A stretch of 64,000 nucleotides of DNA from Stutzerimonas stutzeri (GTDB lineage: Bacteria > Pseudomonadota > Gammaproteobacteria > Pseudomonadales > Pseudomonadaceae). The position numbers and the translations under genes were made by a program. Under the pieces are notes generated by a model. That model had not been told where the DNA came from. It did not search any database and saw only the letters and a program-made list of their open reading frames with translations. Below are positions 1 through 9,966 of the stretch, one piece after another. How positions within the stretch are numbered: the stretch's first letter is position 1; every line of letters starts with the position of its first letter. The stretch is from the NCBI RefSeq assembly GCF_024448715.1, contig NZ_JAMOHZ010000010.1, positions 88,706-152,705 of the forward strand, written 5' to 3'.

Positions 1-407
1 TCCATGCCAACGCTGGTGCGCTCGGCATCCTGCTTGCCGCTCGCAGGTAGCACCCGGATCTGCTGATTGTCGTACTCCAGCAGGGCGTTGCCGTAGAACT
101 GCATGAGGCTGCGCTTGAAGTTCTCCTGAAAGCGCTTCATCTGCTCAGGGCTGGCGCCGCGCGAGTACTTCACGGTCATGATGCTGCGGGAAATTCCTTC
201 GGCATCGACCACCGAACCGAGAATCTCATTGAGCGAGTCGTAAAAGGCATTCGGATCCTGACGGTACTGCTCCTTGTTGGCCTTAAGGTCGGCGAGCAGT
301 TCATCTGTGGTCCGCTCGATCACTTCATGGGCGCTCGGGGCCGCCTGAACCAGTAGAGGCAGGGCAGCGAGCAATACCAGCAAGCCGCGACGCAGGACAG
401 TCATCAT
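1..407 (-). CDS. mlaC: MlaC, periplasmic phospholipid-binding protein (3' end cut by window)
   Basis: Periplasmic shuttle of the Mla pathway, which moves phospholipids between the outer-membrane MlaA complex and the inner-membrane MlaFEDB transporter to keep outer-membrane asymmetry. About 135 N-terminal codons are visible: a signal peptide (MMTVLRRGLLVLLAALPLLVQA) followed by the family start around AHEVIERTTDELL. The start at 407 has a GAGGAG ribosome site 7 bases upstream; the next codon is also ATG. It is the fourth gene of mlaF-E-D-C and begins 12 bp after mlaD. The C-terminus and any mlaB lie beyond position 1. The name ttg2D is used for this gene in Pseudomonas. Confidence 0.93.
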   Translation of the reverse strand, partial: MMTVLRRGLLVLLAALPLLVQAAPSAHEVIERTTDELLADLKANKEQYRQDPNAFYDSLNEILGSVVDAEGISRSIMTVKYSRGASPEQMKRFQENFKRSLMQFYGNALLEYDNQQIRVLPASGKQDAERTSVGM

Positions 408-418
408 ATGAACACTCC

Positions 419-877
419 TCACTCTTTATTTACCGAATTGAGTAGAAATTTGCCGATCAGGTCTTCCAGCACTAGCGACGACTGGGTATCGCGAATGGTA
501 TCGCCGTCTCCCAACGTCTCTTCTTCGCCACCCACGCTGATGCCTACGTACTTCTCGCCCAGCAGCCCAGCGGTCAGAATCGACGCAGTGGAGTCGACCG
601 GCAGGATGTCGACATCCTTCTGCACTTCCAGCGTGACACGTCCGGTGTAGCTCTCCCGATCCAGGTCGATTGCGGTCACCGTGCCGATGGTCACGCCGGC
701 CATGGTTACCTTGGATCTGACACTGAGACCGGCAATATTGTCGAAATAAGCGTAAAGCTTGTAGGTGTCGGTCCTATCGACGCTCAGCCCGCTGACCCGC
801 AGCGATAGCAATAGCAGAGCCAGCACGCCCGCCAAAAGGAACAGACCAACACCGATTTCCAGGGTGCGGATACGCAT
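419..877 (-). CDS. mlaD: MlaD, MCE-domain subunit of the Mla phospholipid transporter
   Basis: Inner-membrane anchored MCE protein that forms a hexameric ring on MlaE and carries lipid into the periplasm. The 152-residue product has one N-terminal transmembrane helix (about residues 7-27) and one MCE domain (about 38-118) with the usual hydrophobic segment AGLLGEKYVGISVGG. The start at 877 overlaps the mlaE stop in a TGATG junction, so the two are translationally coupled. The reading frame stays open upstream inside mlaE, but that part is a shadow: the family begins at [11 protein letters not shown]. Length is usual for the family. Confidence 0.95.
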   Translation of the reverse strand: MRIRTLEIGVGLFLLAGVLALLLLSLRVSGLSVDRTDTYKLYAYFDNIAGLSVRSKVTMAGVTIGTVTAIDLDRESYTGRVTLEVQKDVDILPVDSTASILTAGLLGEKYVGISVGGEEETLGDGDTIRDTQSSLVLEDLIGKFLLNSVNKE

Positions 878-1674
878 CAAAAATCTCCAAACATCAACGC
901 GGTCAGAATAAAGTCGAGGCCGAGTACCGCCAGCGAGGCGTAGACCACGGTTCGGGTAGTGGCGCGACTGATCCCCTCGGAAGTCGGCTCGCAGTCGTAG
1001 CCCTGGAACACCGCGATCCAGGTGACTACCACGGCGAATACCATGCTCTTGATGACTCCATTGAGCACATCCGAGGTGAAGGTGACGCTGTTCTGCATAT
1101 TGGCCCAGAACGAGCCTTCGTATACGCCAAGCCAGTCCACCGCAACCATCGCACCGCCCCAGATGCCGACCACATTGAAAATCACGGTCAGCAACGGCAG
1201 CGAGATGAAACCGGCCCACAGCCGCGGCGCAATGATGTACTTCAGCGGATCGACGCCAATCATTTCCAGGCTGGACAGTTGTTCGGTGGATTTCATGTTG
1301 CCAATCTCGGCAGCCAGCGCCGACCCGGCGCGTCCGGCGAACAGCAGCGCGGTGACCACCGGCCCTAGCTCGCGCAGCAGCGTAAGGGCCACCATTTGCC
1401 CCACCGCCTGCTCGGATCCATAACTGTTGAGAATGCTATAGCCCTGCAGCGCCAACACCATCCCGATGAAAATTCCCGACACCACCACGATTGCCAGCGA
1501 CAGCACCCCAACCGAGTAAAGCTGTCTGATCAGCAGAGAAAAGCGATTGCTCAAGCCGCTAGGGCCGAACAGCGCGTGGAATAGAAACAGCGTCGCGCGG
1601 CCCTGCGCGGCCACCACATTCATGCCGGCTTCACCGAGCAGACGGACTCGTTCGATCAAGGAGCGCTTACGCAT
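877..1674 (-). CDS. mlaE: MlaE, permease subunit of the Mla transporter
   Basis: Multispanning inner-membrane permease of the Mla ABC system (older name Ttg2B/YrbE). The 265-residue product from [10 protein letters not shown] has about five to six hydrophobic segments and the family core [27 protein letters not shown] near residues 92-118. An in-frame ATG nine codons upstream (1701) exists, but the chosen start matches the family N-terminus. It overlaps mlaF by 8 bp and touches mlaD, so mlaF-E-D is one tight transcription unit. Confidence 0.94.
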   Translation of the reverse strand: MRKRSLIERVRLLGEAGMNVVAAQGRATLFLFHALFGPSGLSNRFSLLIRQLYSVGVLSLAIVVVSGIFIGMVLALQGYSILNSYGSEQAVGQMVALTLLRELGPVVTALLFAGRAGSALAAEIGNMKSTEQLSSLEMIGVDPLKYIIAPRLWAGFISLPLLTVIFNVVGIWGGAMVAVDWLGVYEGSFWANMQNSVTFTSDVLNGVIKSMVFAVVVTWIAVFQGYDCEPTSEGISRATTRTVVYASLAVLGLDFILTALMFGDF

Positions 1675-2482
1675 CGGAGCCTCGCAACAGGTCGTCGGCA
1701 TAGGCCGGTGCAGGGAAATGGAAAGGCACCGGGCCGTCTGCCGTGCCTCTCATGAACTGCTGGATACGTGGGTTGGCCGATTCGCGAAGCTCGGCAGGCG
1801 TACCCTGCCCGAGCACTTGGCTATCGCCAACCACATAGATGTAATCGGCAATGCTGGCGGTTTCGGCCAGATCGTGGGAAACCACGATACTGGTGATACC
1901 CAGCGCATCATTGAGCAGGCGAATCAACTGCACCAGAACGCCCATAGCAATGGGGTCCTGGCCAGCGAAGGGTTCGTCGTACATGAGTATCTGCGGGTCC
2001 AACGCGATAGCGCGCGCCAAAGCCACACGGCGCTTCATCCCACCGGATAGCTCATCAGGCATCAGCTCGATCGCACCCCGCAGCCCTACTGCCTGTAGCT
2101 TCATCAGCACGATGTCACGAATCATCTCTTCCGGCAGCTTGGTATGCACGCGCAACGGAAACGCGACGTTTTCAAATACATCGAGGTCGGTGAACAGCGC
2201 GCCGCTTTGAAACAGCACGCCCATCTGCTTGCGCATATCGAACAGCTCACGGCGCGACAGGGTCGGCAGGTTGGTTCCCGCCACCCAAACTTCGCCGCTG
2301 GCCGGCTTGAGTTGGGCCGCAATCAGGCGTAACAGTGTCGTCTTGCCGCAGCCGGACGGCCCCATGATGGCCGTTACCTTGCCTCGCGGTATGACAATAT
2401 CGACGTTGTTGAAAATGCTCCGCTCCCCGCGCTTGAAGGTGACACCTTTCAGCTCGACGGCGTTAGCGTTGGCGGCGCTCAT
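1667..2482 (-). CDS. mlaF: MlaF, ATPase subunit of the Mla transporter
   Basis: Cytoplasmic ABC ATPase that powers MlaFEDB lipid transport. The 271-residue product has Walker [10 protein letters not shown] (41-49), Q-loop region FQSGALF, signature LSGGMKRR (145-152), Walker B ILMYDEP (165-171) and the switch histidine in VVSHD (about 203). The start at 2482 follows an AAGGAGAG ribosome site. It is the first gene of the leftward mla operon and diverges from kdsD. In Pseudomonas this locus is also called ttg2A, from its link to toluene tolerance. Confidence 0.96.
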   Translation of the reverse strand: MSAANANAVELKGVTFKRGERSIFNNVDIVIPRGKVTAIMGPSGCGKTTLLRLIAAQLKPASGEVWVAGTNLPTLSRRELFDMRKQMGVLFQSGALFTDLDVFENVAFPLRVHTKLPEEMIRDIVLMKLQAVGLRGAIELMPDELSGGMKRRVALARAIALDPQILMYDEPFAGQDPIAMGVLVQLIRLLNDALGITSIVVSHDLAETASIADYIYVVGDSQVLGQGTPAELRESANPRIQQFMRGTADGPVPFHFPAPAYADDLLRGSDA

Positions 2483-2564
2483 TGGCTCTCCTTGGCTACA
2501 GTCTGCGAATCAGACGCCCCCCAGCTTTCCGGAGATACTTCGCGGCGACCATTTTCGGCGGCGA

Positions 2565-2570
2565 ACTATA
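2565..2570 (-). promoter_or_regulatory. possible -10 box of the mla operon
   Basis: On the minus strand the bases read TATAGT, about 85 bp upstream of the mlaF start. A weak TTGGGG lies 18 bases further upstream as a possible -35. This is inferred from position and consensus only. Confidence 0.3.
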
Positions 2571-2705
2571 GCACCGCGCTGCCAAGCGCCCCAACACGCG
2601 ACTGTGTCGGCGCATGAGCGAGCACATGTCACTCAGCGAGGGTTTAGCTTCGCAAGCGGCTATTCGGAACTGCAGCTTTTCGGTGAGCGGCGATCGGTTT
2701 GCCGT

Positions 2706-2711
2706 TATAAT
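2706..2711 (+). promoter_or_regulatory. possible -10 box of kdsD
   Basis: A perfect TATAAT lies 32 bp upstream of the kdsD ATG in the divergent mlaF/kdsD gap. No good -35 is visible at the usual distance. The match is seen; the promoter function is inferred. Confidence 0.4.
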
Positions 2712-2742
2712 CCCGCGTTTTAATTCAGACGATGACGTGAAC

Positions 2743-3717
2743 ATGAGCCAGAGCAGCCAGTTGATCGAGACTGCCCAGCGCACTATCCGCATGGAGATAG
2801 ACGCGGTCGAAGAACTCAAGACCCGCATCGACGAGCAATTTGTTAAGGCTTGCGAGCTTATCCTCCACTGCAAAGGACGCGTCGTCGTGGTTGGCATGGG
2901 CAAATCGGGCCATATCGGCAACAAGATTGCCGCCACCCTCGCCAGCACTGGCACCACCGCATTCTTCGTTCACCCGGCCGAAGCCAGTCATGGCGACATG
3001 GGCATGATCACCCGTGACGACGTGGTCCTCGCCCTGTCCAACTCGGGCTCCACCAGCGAAATCGTGACACTGCTGCCGCTGATCAAGCGCCTCGGCATCA
3101 CACTGATCAGCATGACCGGCAACCCCGATTCGGTGCTCGCCAAGGCAGCAGCAGTCAATATAGACGCCAGCGTTGCCATCGAGGCCTGCCCGCTGAACCT
3201 GGCACCTACATCTTCGACCACGGTATGTCTGGTGCTCGGCGATGCATTGGCGATCGCCCTTCTGGAAGCGCGCGGCTTCACCGCGGAGGATTTCGCTTTT
3301 TCGCACCCTGGCGGCGCACTTGGTCGGCGTTTGCTGCTCAAAGTGGAGCACGTCATGCATTCGGGCGACCGCCTGCCCCAGATCACCCGCGGTACTTCTC
3401 TACGTGATGCGCTGCTGGAGATGACTCAGAAGGGTCTCGGCATGACCGTGGTCATAGAAGGCAACGGCAGCCTGGCCGGAGTATTCACTGACGGCGACCT
3501 GCGACGCACTTTGGACAAAGGCATTGATGTACGCCAGGCCACTATCGACCAAGTGATGACCCTCCACGGCAAGACAGCCAACGCCGACATGCTTGCCGCC
3601 GAAGCCCTGAAAATAATGGAAGACAACAAAATCAGTGCGCTGGTGGTGGTCGACGACAACGACCGTCCTATCGGTGCTCTGAACATGCATGATCTGTTGC
3701 GCGCAGGAGTGATGTAA
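2743..3717 (+). CDS. kdsD: KdsD, arabinose 5-phosphate isomerase
   Basis: Interconverts D-ribulose 5-phosphate and D-arabinose 5-phosphate, the first step toward Kdo for the LPS core. The 324-residue product has a SIS sugar-phosphate domain (about 35-180, with VVVGMGKSGHIGNKIAATLASTG) and a pair of CBS domains (about 205-324). Length agrees with the E. coli family (about 328). The start MSQSSQLIETAQ was chosen because the open frame upstream to 2614 runs through the promoter region and does not resemble the family. It is directly followed by kdsC with no gap. Confidence 0.95.
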   Translation: MSQSSQLIETAQRTIRMEIDAVEELKTRIDEQFVKACELILHCKGRVVVVGMGKSGHIGNKIAATLASTGTTAFFVHPAEASHGDMGMITRDDVVLALSNSGSTSEIVTLLPLIKRLGITLISMTGNPDSVLAKAAAVNIDASVAIEACPLNLAPTSSTTVCLVLGDALAIALLEARGFTAEDFAFSHPGGALGRRLLLKVEHVMHSGDRLPQITRGTSLRDALLEMTQKGLGMTVVIEGNGSLAGVFTDGDLRRTLDKGIDVRQATIDQVMTLHGKTANADMLAAEALKIMEDNKISALVVVDDNDRPIGALNMHDLLRAGVM

Positions 3718-4239
3718 GTGAACGATTTACTGCGGCGCGCCCGTAATATTCGGCTGGCTATTTTCGACGTCGACGGCGTACTGACGGACGGCAAGCTGTA
3801 CTTCCTGGTCGATGGCAGCGAGTTCAAAACCTTTAACACGCTCGACGGTCACGGCATCAAGATGCTGATCAATTCCGGCGTGCGCACCGCAATAATCAGC
3901 GGTCGTAAAACACCTGTGGTCGAACGCCGCGCGCAGAACCTGGGTATCCAGCATCTCTATCAGGGACGCGAGGACAAGCTGGTGGTCCTCGATGAGCTGC
4001 TCGCCGAACTCGGAATCGACTACGCTGAAGTCGCCTATCTAGGCGATGATCTGCCCGACCTACCGGTGATCCGCCGGGTGGGCCTGGGCATGGCCGTCGC
4101 CAGCGCCGATGCGTTCGTTCGCCAGCACGCTCACGGGGTCACCAGCGCCCGCGGCGGCGAAGGCGCCGCGCGGGAGTTCTGCGAACTGATCATGCGCGCC
4201 CAAGGCAACCTTGAAGCCGCTCAGGCCGCCTATCTCTAG
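3718..4239 (+). CDS. kdsC: KdsC, 3-deoxy-D-manno-octulosonate 8-phosphate phosphatase
   Basis: HAD-superfamily phosphatase that converts Kdo 8-phosphate to Kdo. The 173-residue product has motif I FDVDGVLTDG with the nucleophile and acid aspartates at 17 and 19, motif II IISGRKT, and motif IV YLGDDLPDLPV. It lacks a large cap domain, as is usual for this tetrameric family. The start codon is GTG, immediately after the kdsD TAA, with AGGAG inside the end of kdsD as ribosome site. The operon continues into lptC after 8 bp. Confidence 0.95.
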   Translation: MNDLLRRARNIRLAIFDVDGVLTDGKLYFLVDGSEFKTFNTLDGHGIKMLINSGVRTAIISGRKTPVVERRAQNLGIQHLYQGREDKLVVLDELLAELGIDYAEVAYLGDDLPDLPVIRRVGLGMAVASADAFVRQHAHGVTSARGGEGAAREFCELIMRAQGNLEAAQAAYL

Positions 4240-4247
4240 AGGTTTCA

Positions 4248-4820
4248 ATGCTGAGCAGAATCCGTTTCCCTGCCATCCTGCTGTTGATTGCATTACTCCT
4301 GGTCGCAGTCGGCTACTGGAACATCCGCCCGGAAAGCTTCATGCAGGAACCGGCTGCGGCCACAGGTGAGGAATCGCCGATCGACTTTTACGTAATCAAC
4401 TCCAGAACCGTCCAGTACCAGCCGGATGGCAAGCGTAATTACGAACTGTCTGCGGAGAAAGTGGAGCACGTCAAGGCCAGCGATGTAAGTCTGCTGACCC
4501 GACCCGATCTGCATTCTTATCGCGGCACCGAGCTGCCATGGCATGTGACTAGCGAGCGCGGCGAAGTCGGCCCGCAGGGTGTGGAAGTGGAGCTGATCGA
4601 TGATGTCAGGATCGAACGCAACGATGCCAAGGGACGTCCGACAATCATTACCACCAGCAGAATGACGGTGCTCCCCGAGAAGGATTATGCCGAGACCCGC
4701 CAACCCGTTAGAATCGTCGCCGCAAACGGTGTGACCACTGCCACGGGCATGAAAGCGTATCTGAATGAAGGCAGGATGCTCCTGCTATCCAACGTAAGAG
4801 GCCAGCATGAGCTGCGTTAA
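4248..4820 (+). CDS. lptC: LptC, inner-membrane LPS export protein
   Basis: Bitopic inner-membrane protein that takes LPS from the LptB2FG transporter and hands it to LptA. The 190-residue product has one N-terminal transmembrane helix (about 7-25) followed by a periplasmic beta-jellyroll domain. The order kdsD-kdsC-lptC-lptA-lptB is the conserved proteobacterial arrangement. Its end overlaps the start of lptA by 14 bp, which suggests translational coupling. Confidence 0.92.
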   Translation: MLSRIRFPAILLLIALLLVAVGYWNIRPESFMQEPAAATGEESPIDFYVINSRTVQYQPDGKRNYELSAEKVEHVKASDVSLLTRPDLHSYRGTELPWHVTSERGEVGPQGVEVELIDDVRIERNDAKGRPTIITTSRMTVLPEKDYAETRQPVRIVAANGVTTATGMKAYLNEGRMLLLSNVRGQHELR

Positions 4821-5355
4821 GACTCTCCCCTTTTTGTTCGGCTTGAGCATTTTTCTGTTCGGCTCGAATGCCCATGCGCTTCCCGAAGACCGTAACCAGC
4901 CGATCCGCGTCCAGGCCGACACCGCGGAACTGGACGATCGACAGGGCGTTGCCGTATATCGCGGCGATGTGGTCATTACCCAGGGCACCATGAAGATCAC
5001 CGGCGACACCGTCACGATCACCCAAAACGAGAATGGCGATGTCGAGGTTTTCACCTCCATTGGCAAACCCGCGTACTACGAGCAGAAGCCGGCGGTGGAC
5101 AAGGAAATCGTCAAGGCGTACGGACTGACCATCCAATATTTCGCAGCTAACGAGCGCATCGTCCTGATCGATCAGGCGAAAGTCGTCCAGGAAGGCAACA
5201 CCTTCGAAGGCGAGAAGATCGTCTATGACACTCAGCGCCAGATCGTCAACGCCGGCCGAGCCACCAATACCGACGTAACCACTCCGCGACCTCGCGTGGA
5301 CATGGTCATCCAGCCGCGCAGCAAAGACCAGCCGGCAGCGGAGCAAACCGAGTAA
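4807..5355 (+). CDS. lptA: LptA, periplasmic LPS bridge protein
   Basis: Soluble periplasmic protein that polymerises into the bridge carrying LPS from LptC to LptD. The 182-residue product has a signal peptide ending near AHA (residue 23-25) and an OstA-like beta-jellyroll with the typical [25 protein letters not shown] segment near residues 36-60. The stop overlaps the lptB start in TAATG. The C-terminus is charged and probably disordered. Confidence 0.94.
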   Translation: MSCVKTLPFLFGLSIFLFGSNAHALPEDRNQPIRVQADTAELDDRQGVAVYRGDVVITQGTMKITGDTVTITQNENGDVEVFTSIGKPAYYEQKPAVDKEIVKAYGLTIQYFAANERIVLIDQAKVVQEGNTFEGEKIVYDTQRQIVNAGRATNTDVTTPRPRVDMVIQPRSKDQPAAEQTE

Positions 5356-6080
5356 TGGCGATTCTCAAAGCTCAGCATTTGGCAAAAAGCTACAAAAGCC
5401 GTCAGGTAGTGCGTGATGTAAGCCTGTCTATCGAGAGCGGTCAGATTGTCGGTTTGCTTGGGCCGAACGGCGCCGGCAAGACCACCTGCTTCTATATGAT
5501 CGTCGGGCTGGTAAAAGCCGATCAGGGACGCGTGTTGATTGACGAGCAGGATGTCACCCACCTGCCCATGCATGGCCGTGCTCGCGCCGGTATCGGCTAT
5601 CTGCCTCAGGAAGCGTCGATCTTCCGCAAACTGTCGGTATCCGACAACATCATGGCGATTCTCGAAACCCGCAAGGACCTGGATCGCAGCGGTCGCCAGC
5701 AGGCGCTGGAAAGCCTACTGCAGGAGTTCCACATCAACCACATCCGTGACAGTCTCGGCATGAGCCTGTCCGGAGGCGAGCGGCGTCGCGTCGAGATTGC
5801 CCGTGCACTCGCCACCGCCCCTAAATTCATCCTTCTCGACGAGCCCTTTGCCGGTGTCGACCCGATCTCGGTCGGCGACATCAAGCAGATCATTCATCAC
5901 CTGAAGGCCAAGGGCATCGGCGTACTCATCACCGATCACAACGTGCGCGAAACGCTGGACATCTGCGAAACCGCTTACATCGTCAACGATGGCCAGCTGA
6001 TCGCGGAAGGTGACGCGGAGGCGATCCTGGCCAACCAACTGGTCAAGGAAGTCTACCTCGGACACGAATTCCGTCTCTGA
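5355..6080 (+). CDS. lptB: LptB, ATPase of the LPS exporter
   Basis: Cytoplasmic ABC ATPase that, with LptF and LptG (not in this window), extracts LPS from the inner membrane. The 241-residue product has Walker [10 protein letters not shown] (36-44), signature LSGGERRR (138-145), Walker B FILLDEP (158-164) and the switch histidine in ITDHNVRET. Length is exactly usual. It lies between lptA and rpoN, the same arrangement as in enterobacteria. Confidence 0.97.
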   Translation: MAILKAQHLAKSYKSRQVVRDVSLSIESGQIVGLLGPNGAGKTTCFYMIVGLVKADQGRVLIDEQDVTHLPMHGRARAGIGYLPQEASIFRKLSVSDNIMAILETRKDLDRSGRQQALESLLQEFHINHIRDSLGMSLSGGERRRVEIARALATAPKFILLDEPFAGVDPISVGDIKQIIHHLKAKGIGVLITDHNVRETLDICETAYIVNDGQLIAEGDAEAILANQLVKEVYLGHEFRL

Positions 6081-6139
6081 AACCGATTTTTCCACTCACA
6101 CCGTCGCCCGGGACTAGGCAAAGGCTTCATTCGCAGGCA

Positions 6140-6145
6140 TATAAT
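6140..6145 (+). promoter_or_regulatory. possible -10 box of rpoN
   Basis: TATAAT lies 84 bp upstream of the rpoN ATG in the 148-bp gap after lptB. A weak TAGGCA lies 19 bases before it. Consensus match only. Confidence 0.35.
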
Positions 6146-6228
6146 TTGCTTACATCGGGCGTGCACAGCGCCAGCGAAATCGGAACAGGCGCGGTTGCGC
6201 CGGCAAATAAGGTTCGAAGTCCTCTGCC

Positions 6229-7740
6229 ATGAAACCATCGCTAGTCCTGAAGATGGGCCAGCAGCTGACGATGACACCGCAGCTGCAACAAGCCATACGA
6301 TTGCTCCAGTTATCCACGCTCGATCTCCAACAGGAGATACAAGAGGCGCTGGACTCCAATCCCATGCTCGAGCGCGAAGAGGACGGAGACGACTTCGACA
6401 ACTCCGATCTGATGGCCGAGTCGGTTGAGAAGAAACCCGAGAGCAGCACCTCGACCGAGCAGGACACGCCTGACAATCATCACGAAGAACCCGTCAATAC
6501 GGTGGAAAACCTTGAAGAAGGCGATTGGGGTGATCGCATTCCTGATGAACTTCCGGTCGACACCGCGTGGGAAGACATCTACCAGACCAGCGCCAGCAGC
6601 CTGCCCAGCAGTGACGACGACGAATGGGACTTCACCACCCGCACCTCCGCCGGGGAAAGCCTACAAAGTCATCTGCTCTGGCAGCTCAATCTTGCGCCAA
6701 TGAGCGACACCGACCGCCTCATCGCCGTAACCCTGATCGATTGCATTAACCCACAGGGTTACCTCGACGAAACCCTTGAGGAGGTACTCGAGTCGTTCGA
6801 CCCCGAGCTGGAAATCGAACTCGATGAAATCGAGGTCGTGCTGCGCCGAATCCAGCAGTTCGAGCCCGCCGGCATCGGCGCGCGCGACTTGCGCGAATGC
6901 CTGCTGCTGCAACTGCGCCAGCTACCCGAGCGAACGCCTTGGCTGAGCGAAGCGGTACGCCTCGTGAGTGATCATCTGGAGACACTCGGCAGCCGTGACT
7001 ATAACCTTCTGATGCGCCGCATGAAGCTCAAGGAGGATGAGCTGCGCCAGGTGGTGGACCTGATCCAGACGCTTAACCCCCGCCCCGGCTCACAGATCGA
7101 AGCGAGCGAACCGGAATACGTCGTGCCAGACGTAATCGTGCGCAAGCACAACGATCGCTGGCTGGTGGAATTGAACCAGGATGCGATGCCGCGCCTGCGG
7201 GTAAATGCCCAGTACGCCGGCTTCGTCAAACGCGCCGACTCCAGCGCCGACAACACCTTCATGCGTAACCAGTTGCAGGAAGCACGCTGGTTCATCAAGA
7301 GCCTGCTCAGCCGCAACGAGACGCTGATGAAGGTCGCCACGCAGATCGTCGAACATCAGCGCGGCTTCCTTGATCACGGCGATGAAGCCATGAAACCGCT
7401 GGTGCTGCATGACATCGCCGAAGCGGTAGGCATGCATGAATCGACGATTTCACGCGTCACGACACAGAAGTTCATGCATACCCCTCGTGGAATCTACGAG
7501 CTGAAATATTTCTTCTCAAGCCACGTCAGCACGGCCGAAGGCGGCGAATGCTCATCCACCGCCATCCGCGCGATCATCAAGAAGCTGGTGGCGGCGGAAA
7601 ACCTGAAAAAGCCATTGAGCGATAGCAAGATCGCTGGTTTACTGGAGGCGCAGGGTATTCAAGTTGCACGCCGCACCGTCGCGAAGTACCGCGAATCATT
7701 AGGTATCGCGCCGTCCAGCGAGCGTAAGCGGTTGTTGTAA
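6229..7740 (+). CDS. rpoN: RpoN, RNA polymerase sigma-54 factor
   Basis: Alternative sigma factor that recognises -24/-12 promoters and needs AAA+ activators; it controls nitrogen assimilation, motility and more. The 503-residue product has a glutamine-rich region I (1-50, [20 protein letters not shown]), an acidic region II (about 50-130), a core-binding domain, and near the C-terminus the diagnostic RpoN box ARRTVAKYR. It is followed by hpf, ptsN, rapZ and ptsO, the classic rpoN cluster. Confidence 0.98.
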   Translation: MKPSLVLKMGQQLTMTPQLQQAIRLLQLSTLDLQQEIQEALDSNPMLEREEDGDDFDNSDLMAESVEKKPESSTSTEQDTPDNHHEEPVNTVENLEEGDWGDRIPDELPVDTAWEDIYQTSASSLPSSDDDEWDFTTRTSAGESLQSHLLWQLNLAPMSDTDRLIAVTLIDCINPQGYLDETLEEVLESFDPELEIELDEIEVVLRRIQQFEPAGIGARDLRECLLLQLRQLPERTPWLSEAVRLVSDHLETLGSRDYNLLMRRMKLKEDELRQVVDLIQTLNPRPGSQIEASEPEYVVPDVIVRKHNDRWLVELNQDAMPRLRVNAQYAGFVKRADSSADNTFMRNQLQEARWFIKSLLSRNETLMKVATQIVEHQRGFLDHGDEAMKPLVLHDIAEAVGMHESTISRVTTQKFMHTPRGIYELKYFFSSHVSTAEGGECSSTAIRAIIKKLVAAENLKKPLSDSKIAGLLEAQGIQVARRTVAKYRESLGIAPSSERKRLL

Positions 7741-7818
7741 TGCCAGGCGACCTGGTCGATCTCTTCCGGTGGCGGGCGCGCAGCCTGTCAATTCGCACGT
7801 GGCAAAAGGAGATGCAGT

Positions 7819-8127
7819 ATGCAAGTCAACATCACTGGCCTTCACCTGGAAATCACAGAAGCCCTGCGTGACTACGTCGAGGAGAAATTCGAGCGACTGG
7901 AAAGACATTTCGATCGCATCATTGCCGTTCAGGTGATTCTGCAGGTCGAGAAGCTCAGGCAGAAAGCCGAAGCCACGCTGCACGTTGCCGGTCGCGAAGT
8001 CGTCGCCAACGCAGAACATGAAGACATGTACGCTTCCATAGACCTGCTTGCCGACAAGCTCGACCGGCAGCTCATCAAGCACAAAGAAAAACAGCTCGAC
8101 CATAACCAGGGTGCTCTCGCTCGCTGA
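7819..8127 (+). CDS. hpf: Hpf, ribosome hibernation promoting factor (short form)
   Basis: Small protein that binds the 30S subunit in the mRNA/tRNA channel and promotes 100S ribosome dimers in stationary phase. The 102-residue product starts MQVNITGLHLEITEALRDYVEEKF and has the single beta-alpha-beta RaiA-like domain without the long C-terminal extension, so it is the short type. A ribosome site (AAAAGGAG) lies 6-10 bases upstream. It is 6 bp from ptsN. Confidence 0.93.
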   Translation: MQVNITGLHLEITEALRDYVEEKFERLERHFDRIIAVQVILQVEKLRQKAEATLHVAGREVVANAEHEDMYASIDLLADKLDRQLIKHKEKQLDHNQGALAR

Positions 8128-8133
8128 CCCATC

Positions 8134-8598
8134 ATGATCCGAATCGAAAATATCCTGACCCCCGGACGTTCCTTGGTGAACGTACCGGGTGGCAGTAAGA
8201 AACGCGTCCTGGAACAGATCGCCAAAGTAATTGGCCAAGACCTGCCAGACCTTGATCCTCAGACCATCTTCGAAAGCCTCATTGCCCGCGAAAAGCTCGG
8301 CTCTACCGGCTTCGGCAACGGTATCGCCATCCCGCATTGCCGCATGCCCGGCTGCGTGTCGCCGCTCAGCGCGGTGCTACGGCTCGACGCACCGGTTGAC
8401 TTCGACGCCATCGACGGCGCGCCGGTCGATTTGCTTTTCGTACTGCTGGTACCGGCAGCGGCGACGGACGAACACCTCGAACTGCTTCGTCAGATCGCCA
8501 GCATGCTGGACCGTGAGGAAGTGCGTGAGCGCCTGCGCAGAGCCACCACCGGGCAGGACCTGTATCAGACCGTCGTCGATATTCAGAGCGGCAATTAG
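8134..8598 (+). CDS. ptsN: PtsN, EIIA component of the nitrogen PTS
   Basis: Terminal phosphate acceptor of the PtsP-PtsO-PtsN chain, which acts in regulation, not sugar uptake (potassium, carbon/nitrogen balance). The 154-residue product has the phosphorylatable histidine in GIAIPHCR at residue 68. The context rpoN-hpf-ptsN-rapZ-ptsO is the canonical one. PtsP is not in this window. Confidence 0.96.
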   Translation: MIRIENILTPGRSLVNVPGGSKKRVLEQIAKVIGQDLPDLDPQTIFESLIAREKLGSTGFGNGIAIPHCRMPGCVSPLSAVLRLDAPVDFDAIDGAPVDLLFVLLVPAAATDEHLELLRQIASMLDREEVRERLRRATTGQDLYQTVVDIQSGN

Positions 8599-8732
8599 CG
8601 CAACGGCATGGCTGTTCGCCCCGCGTAAAGTGAGGAAAGAGACGTGTCCGTAACCTGCCGATTCTCAACCCAGCAGCGCATGCAGCACGGTTCGCGTGTT
8701 CGAGCCCGCCCCCTGACAAACCTCGCTCCGCA

Positions 8733-9590
8733 ATGCGCCTGATCATCGTCAGTGGCCGTTCCGGGTCAGGCAAGAGCACGGCACTCAATGTGCTCGAGGA
8801 CAACGGCTTTTATTGCATCGACAACCTTCCCGCCGGGCTTCTGCCAGAGCTGGCGGAGCGAGCATTGCTACATACCGAACTGTTACACCCGCAGGTCGCT
8901 GTCTCCATAGATGCACGCAACCTGCCAAGTCAGCTAAAGCGCTTTCCCGAGCTGCTTGACGAGGTTCGTGCTCGGCACATTCAGTGCGACGTGCTGTATC
9001 TGGATGCGGCGGACGAGACGTTGCTCAAGCGCTTCTCGGAAACTCGGCGGCGGCACCCGCTGACGAATGAAAACCGCTCATTGGCCGAGGCCATCCATGA
9101 CGAGGAGCTATTGCTCGCTCCGATCATCGACCATGCCGACCTGACGCTCGATACGACGAACCTCAACCTCTACCAGCTGCGAGATACGCTGAAACTGCGT
9201 CTGCTGAACAAGCCTGAACCGGGCACGGCGTTCCTCTTCGAGTCCTTTGGTTTTAAACGCGGCATGCCGGTGGATGCCGACCTGGTATTCGATGTGCGCT
9301 GCCTACCTAATCCGTACTGGAAAGCAGAGTTACGTGATTTTTCCGGATTGGATCAGCCCGTCGTCGACTACCTCGCCATGCAGACCGATGTTGAAGAAAT
9401 GTTCCAGGACATCTTTGCCTATCTGAACAAATGGCTGCCGCGGTTCGCCGCCAGCAATCGCGCCTATGTCACCGTCGCCATTGGCTGTACCGGCGGGCAC
9501 CACCGTTCGGTCTATCTGGCGGAGCGACTCGGCCAGGCGCTGCGCGAGCCCCTGAAGAACGTTCAGGTGCGCCACCGAGACCTGGCTTAG
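8733..9590 (+). CDS. rapZ: RapZ, RNase adaptor / nucleotide-binding protein
   Basis: In E. coli RapZ binds small RNAs and directs RNase E to control glucosamine-6-phosphate synthesis; the role in Pseudomonas is less clear. The 285-residue product has a P-loop GRSGSGKST (8-16), a Walker-B-like region around residues 85-90, and the conserved C-terminal [16 protein letters not shown] near 246-261, which belongs to the RNA-binding domain. The 134-bp gap from ptsN may hold its own promoter. Confidence 0.95.
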   Translation: MRLIIVSGRSGSGKSTALNVLEDNGFYCIDNLPAGLLPELAERALLHTELLHPQVAVSIDARNLPSQLKRFPELLDEVRARHIQCDVLYLDAADETLLKRFSETRRRHPLTNENRSLAEAIHDEELLLAPIIDHADLTLDTTNLNLYQLRDTLKLRLLNKPEPGTAFLFESFGFKRGMPVDADLVFDVRCLPNPYWKAELRDFSGLDQPVVDYLAMQTDVEEMFQDIFAYLNKWLPRFAASNRAYVTVAIGCTGGHHRSVYLAERLGQALREPLKNVQVRHRDLA

Positions 9591-9598
9591 GAATCCAC

Positions 9599-9871
9599 AT
9601 GCCGTCTTGCGAAATCACCATCATCAACAAACTGGGCCTGCATGCCCGTGCGGCAGCCAAATTCGTTGGCGTTGCCAACCAGTTCCCCTGCGATGTCCGC
9701 GTCGGGCGCTGCCCTGCCAGCCTGATCGACGGCAAGAGCATCATGGCGGTGATGATGCTCGCCGCGAGCAAAGGCACTACCCTTCATCTGCACGCCGACG
9801 GCGAACAAGAGCAGGAGGCGATCAGTGCGCTGATCGCACTGATCGAAGGCTATTTTGAGGAAGGGGAATAA
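9599..9871 (+). CDS. ptsO: PtsO, nitrogen PTS phosphocarrier (NPr)
   Basis: HPr-like phosphocarrier that passes phosphate from PtsP to PtsN. The 90-residue product has His15 in KLGLHARAAAKFV and a partial regulatory-serine motif around KSIMAVMMLAASKG. It starts 8 bp after rapZ; the longer open frame from 9431 is an overlap shadow with rapZ. This is the last gene of the rpoN cluster and it converges with pmbA. Confidence 0.95.
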   Translation: MPSCEITIINKLGLHARAAAKFVGVANQFPCDVRVGRCPASLIDGKSIMAVMMLAASKGTTLHLHADGEQEQEAISALIALIEGYFEEGE

Positions 9872-9966
9872 AGCAGCTGCAAGCTAATCAGTATGCAGGC
9901 GAGCGCCGAGAGACAGTAAAGCGCTTACGCTTCCACTTGTTGCCTGCAGCTTGAAGCTTGCTGCCG
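9872..9966. repeat. dyad-rich spacer between ptsO and pmbA
   Basis: The gap between the convergent genes has GCAGCTGCAAGCT at the left and TGCAGCTTGAAGCTTGCTGC at the right in imperfect opposite orientation, plus an inner TGCAGGC/GCCTGCA pair. It could fold and end transcription from both sides. A similar AGCTGCAGGCTTC sequence occurs between mreC and mreB, so it may be a small dispersed repeat. No T-run is visible. Confidence 0.4.

Noticed and set aside
878..1219. Upstream extension of the mlaD frame
   Set aside because: It overlaps mlaE on the same strand and is a shadow; mlaD starts at 877 with a TGATG junction.
2614..2742. 43-codon N-terminal extension of kdsD
   Set aside because: It runs through the promoter region with a TATAAT and has no family similarity; the family start is at 2743.
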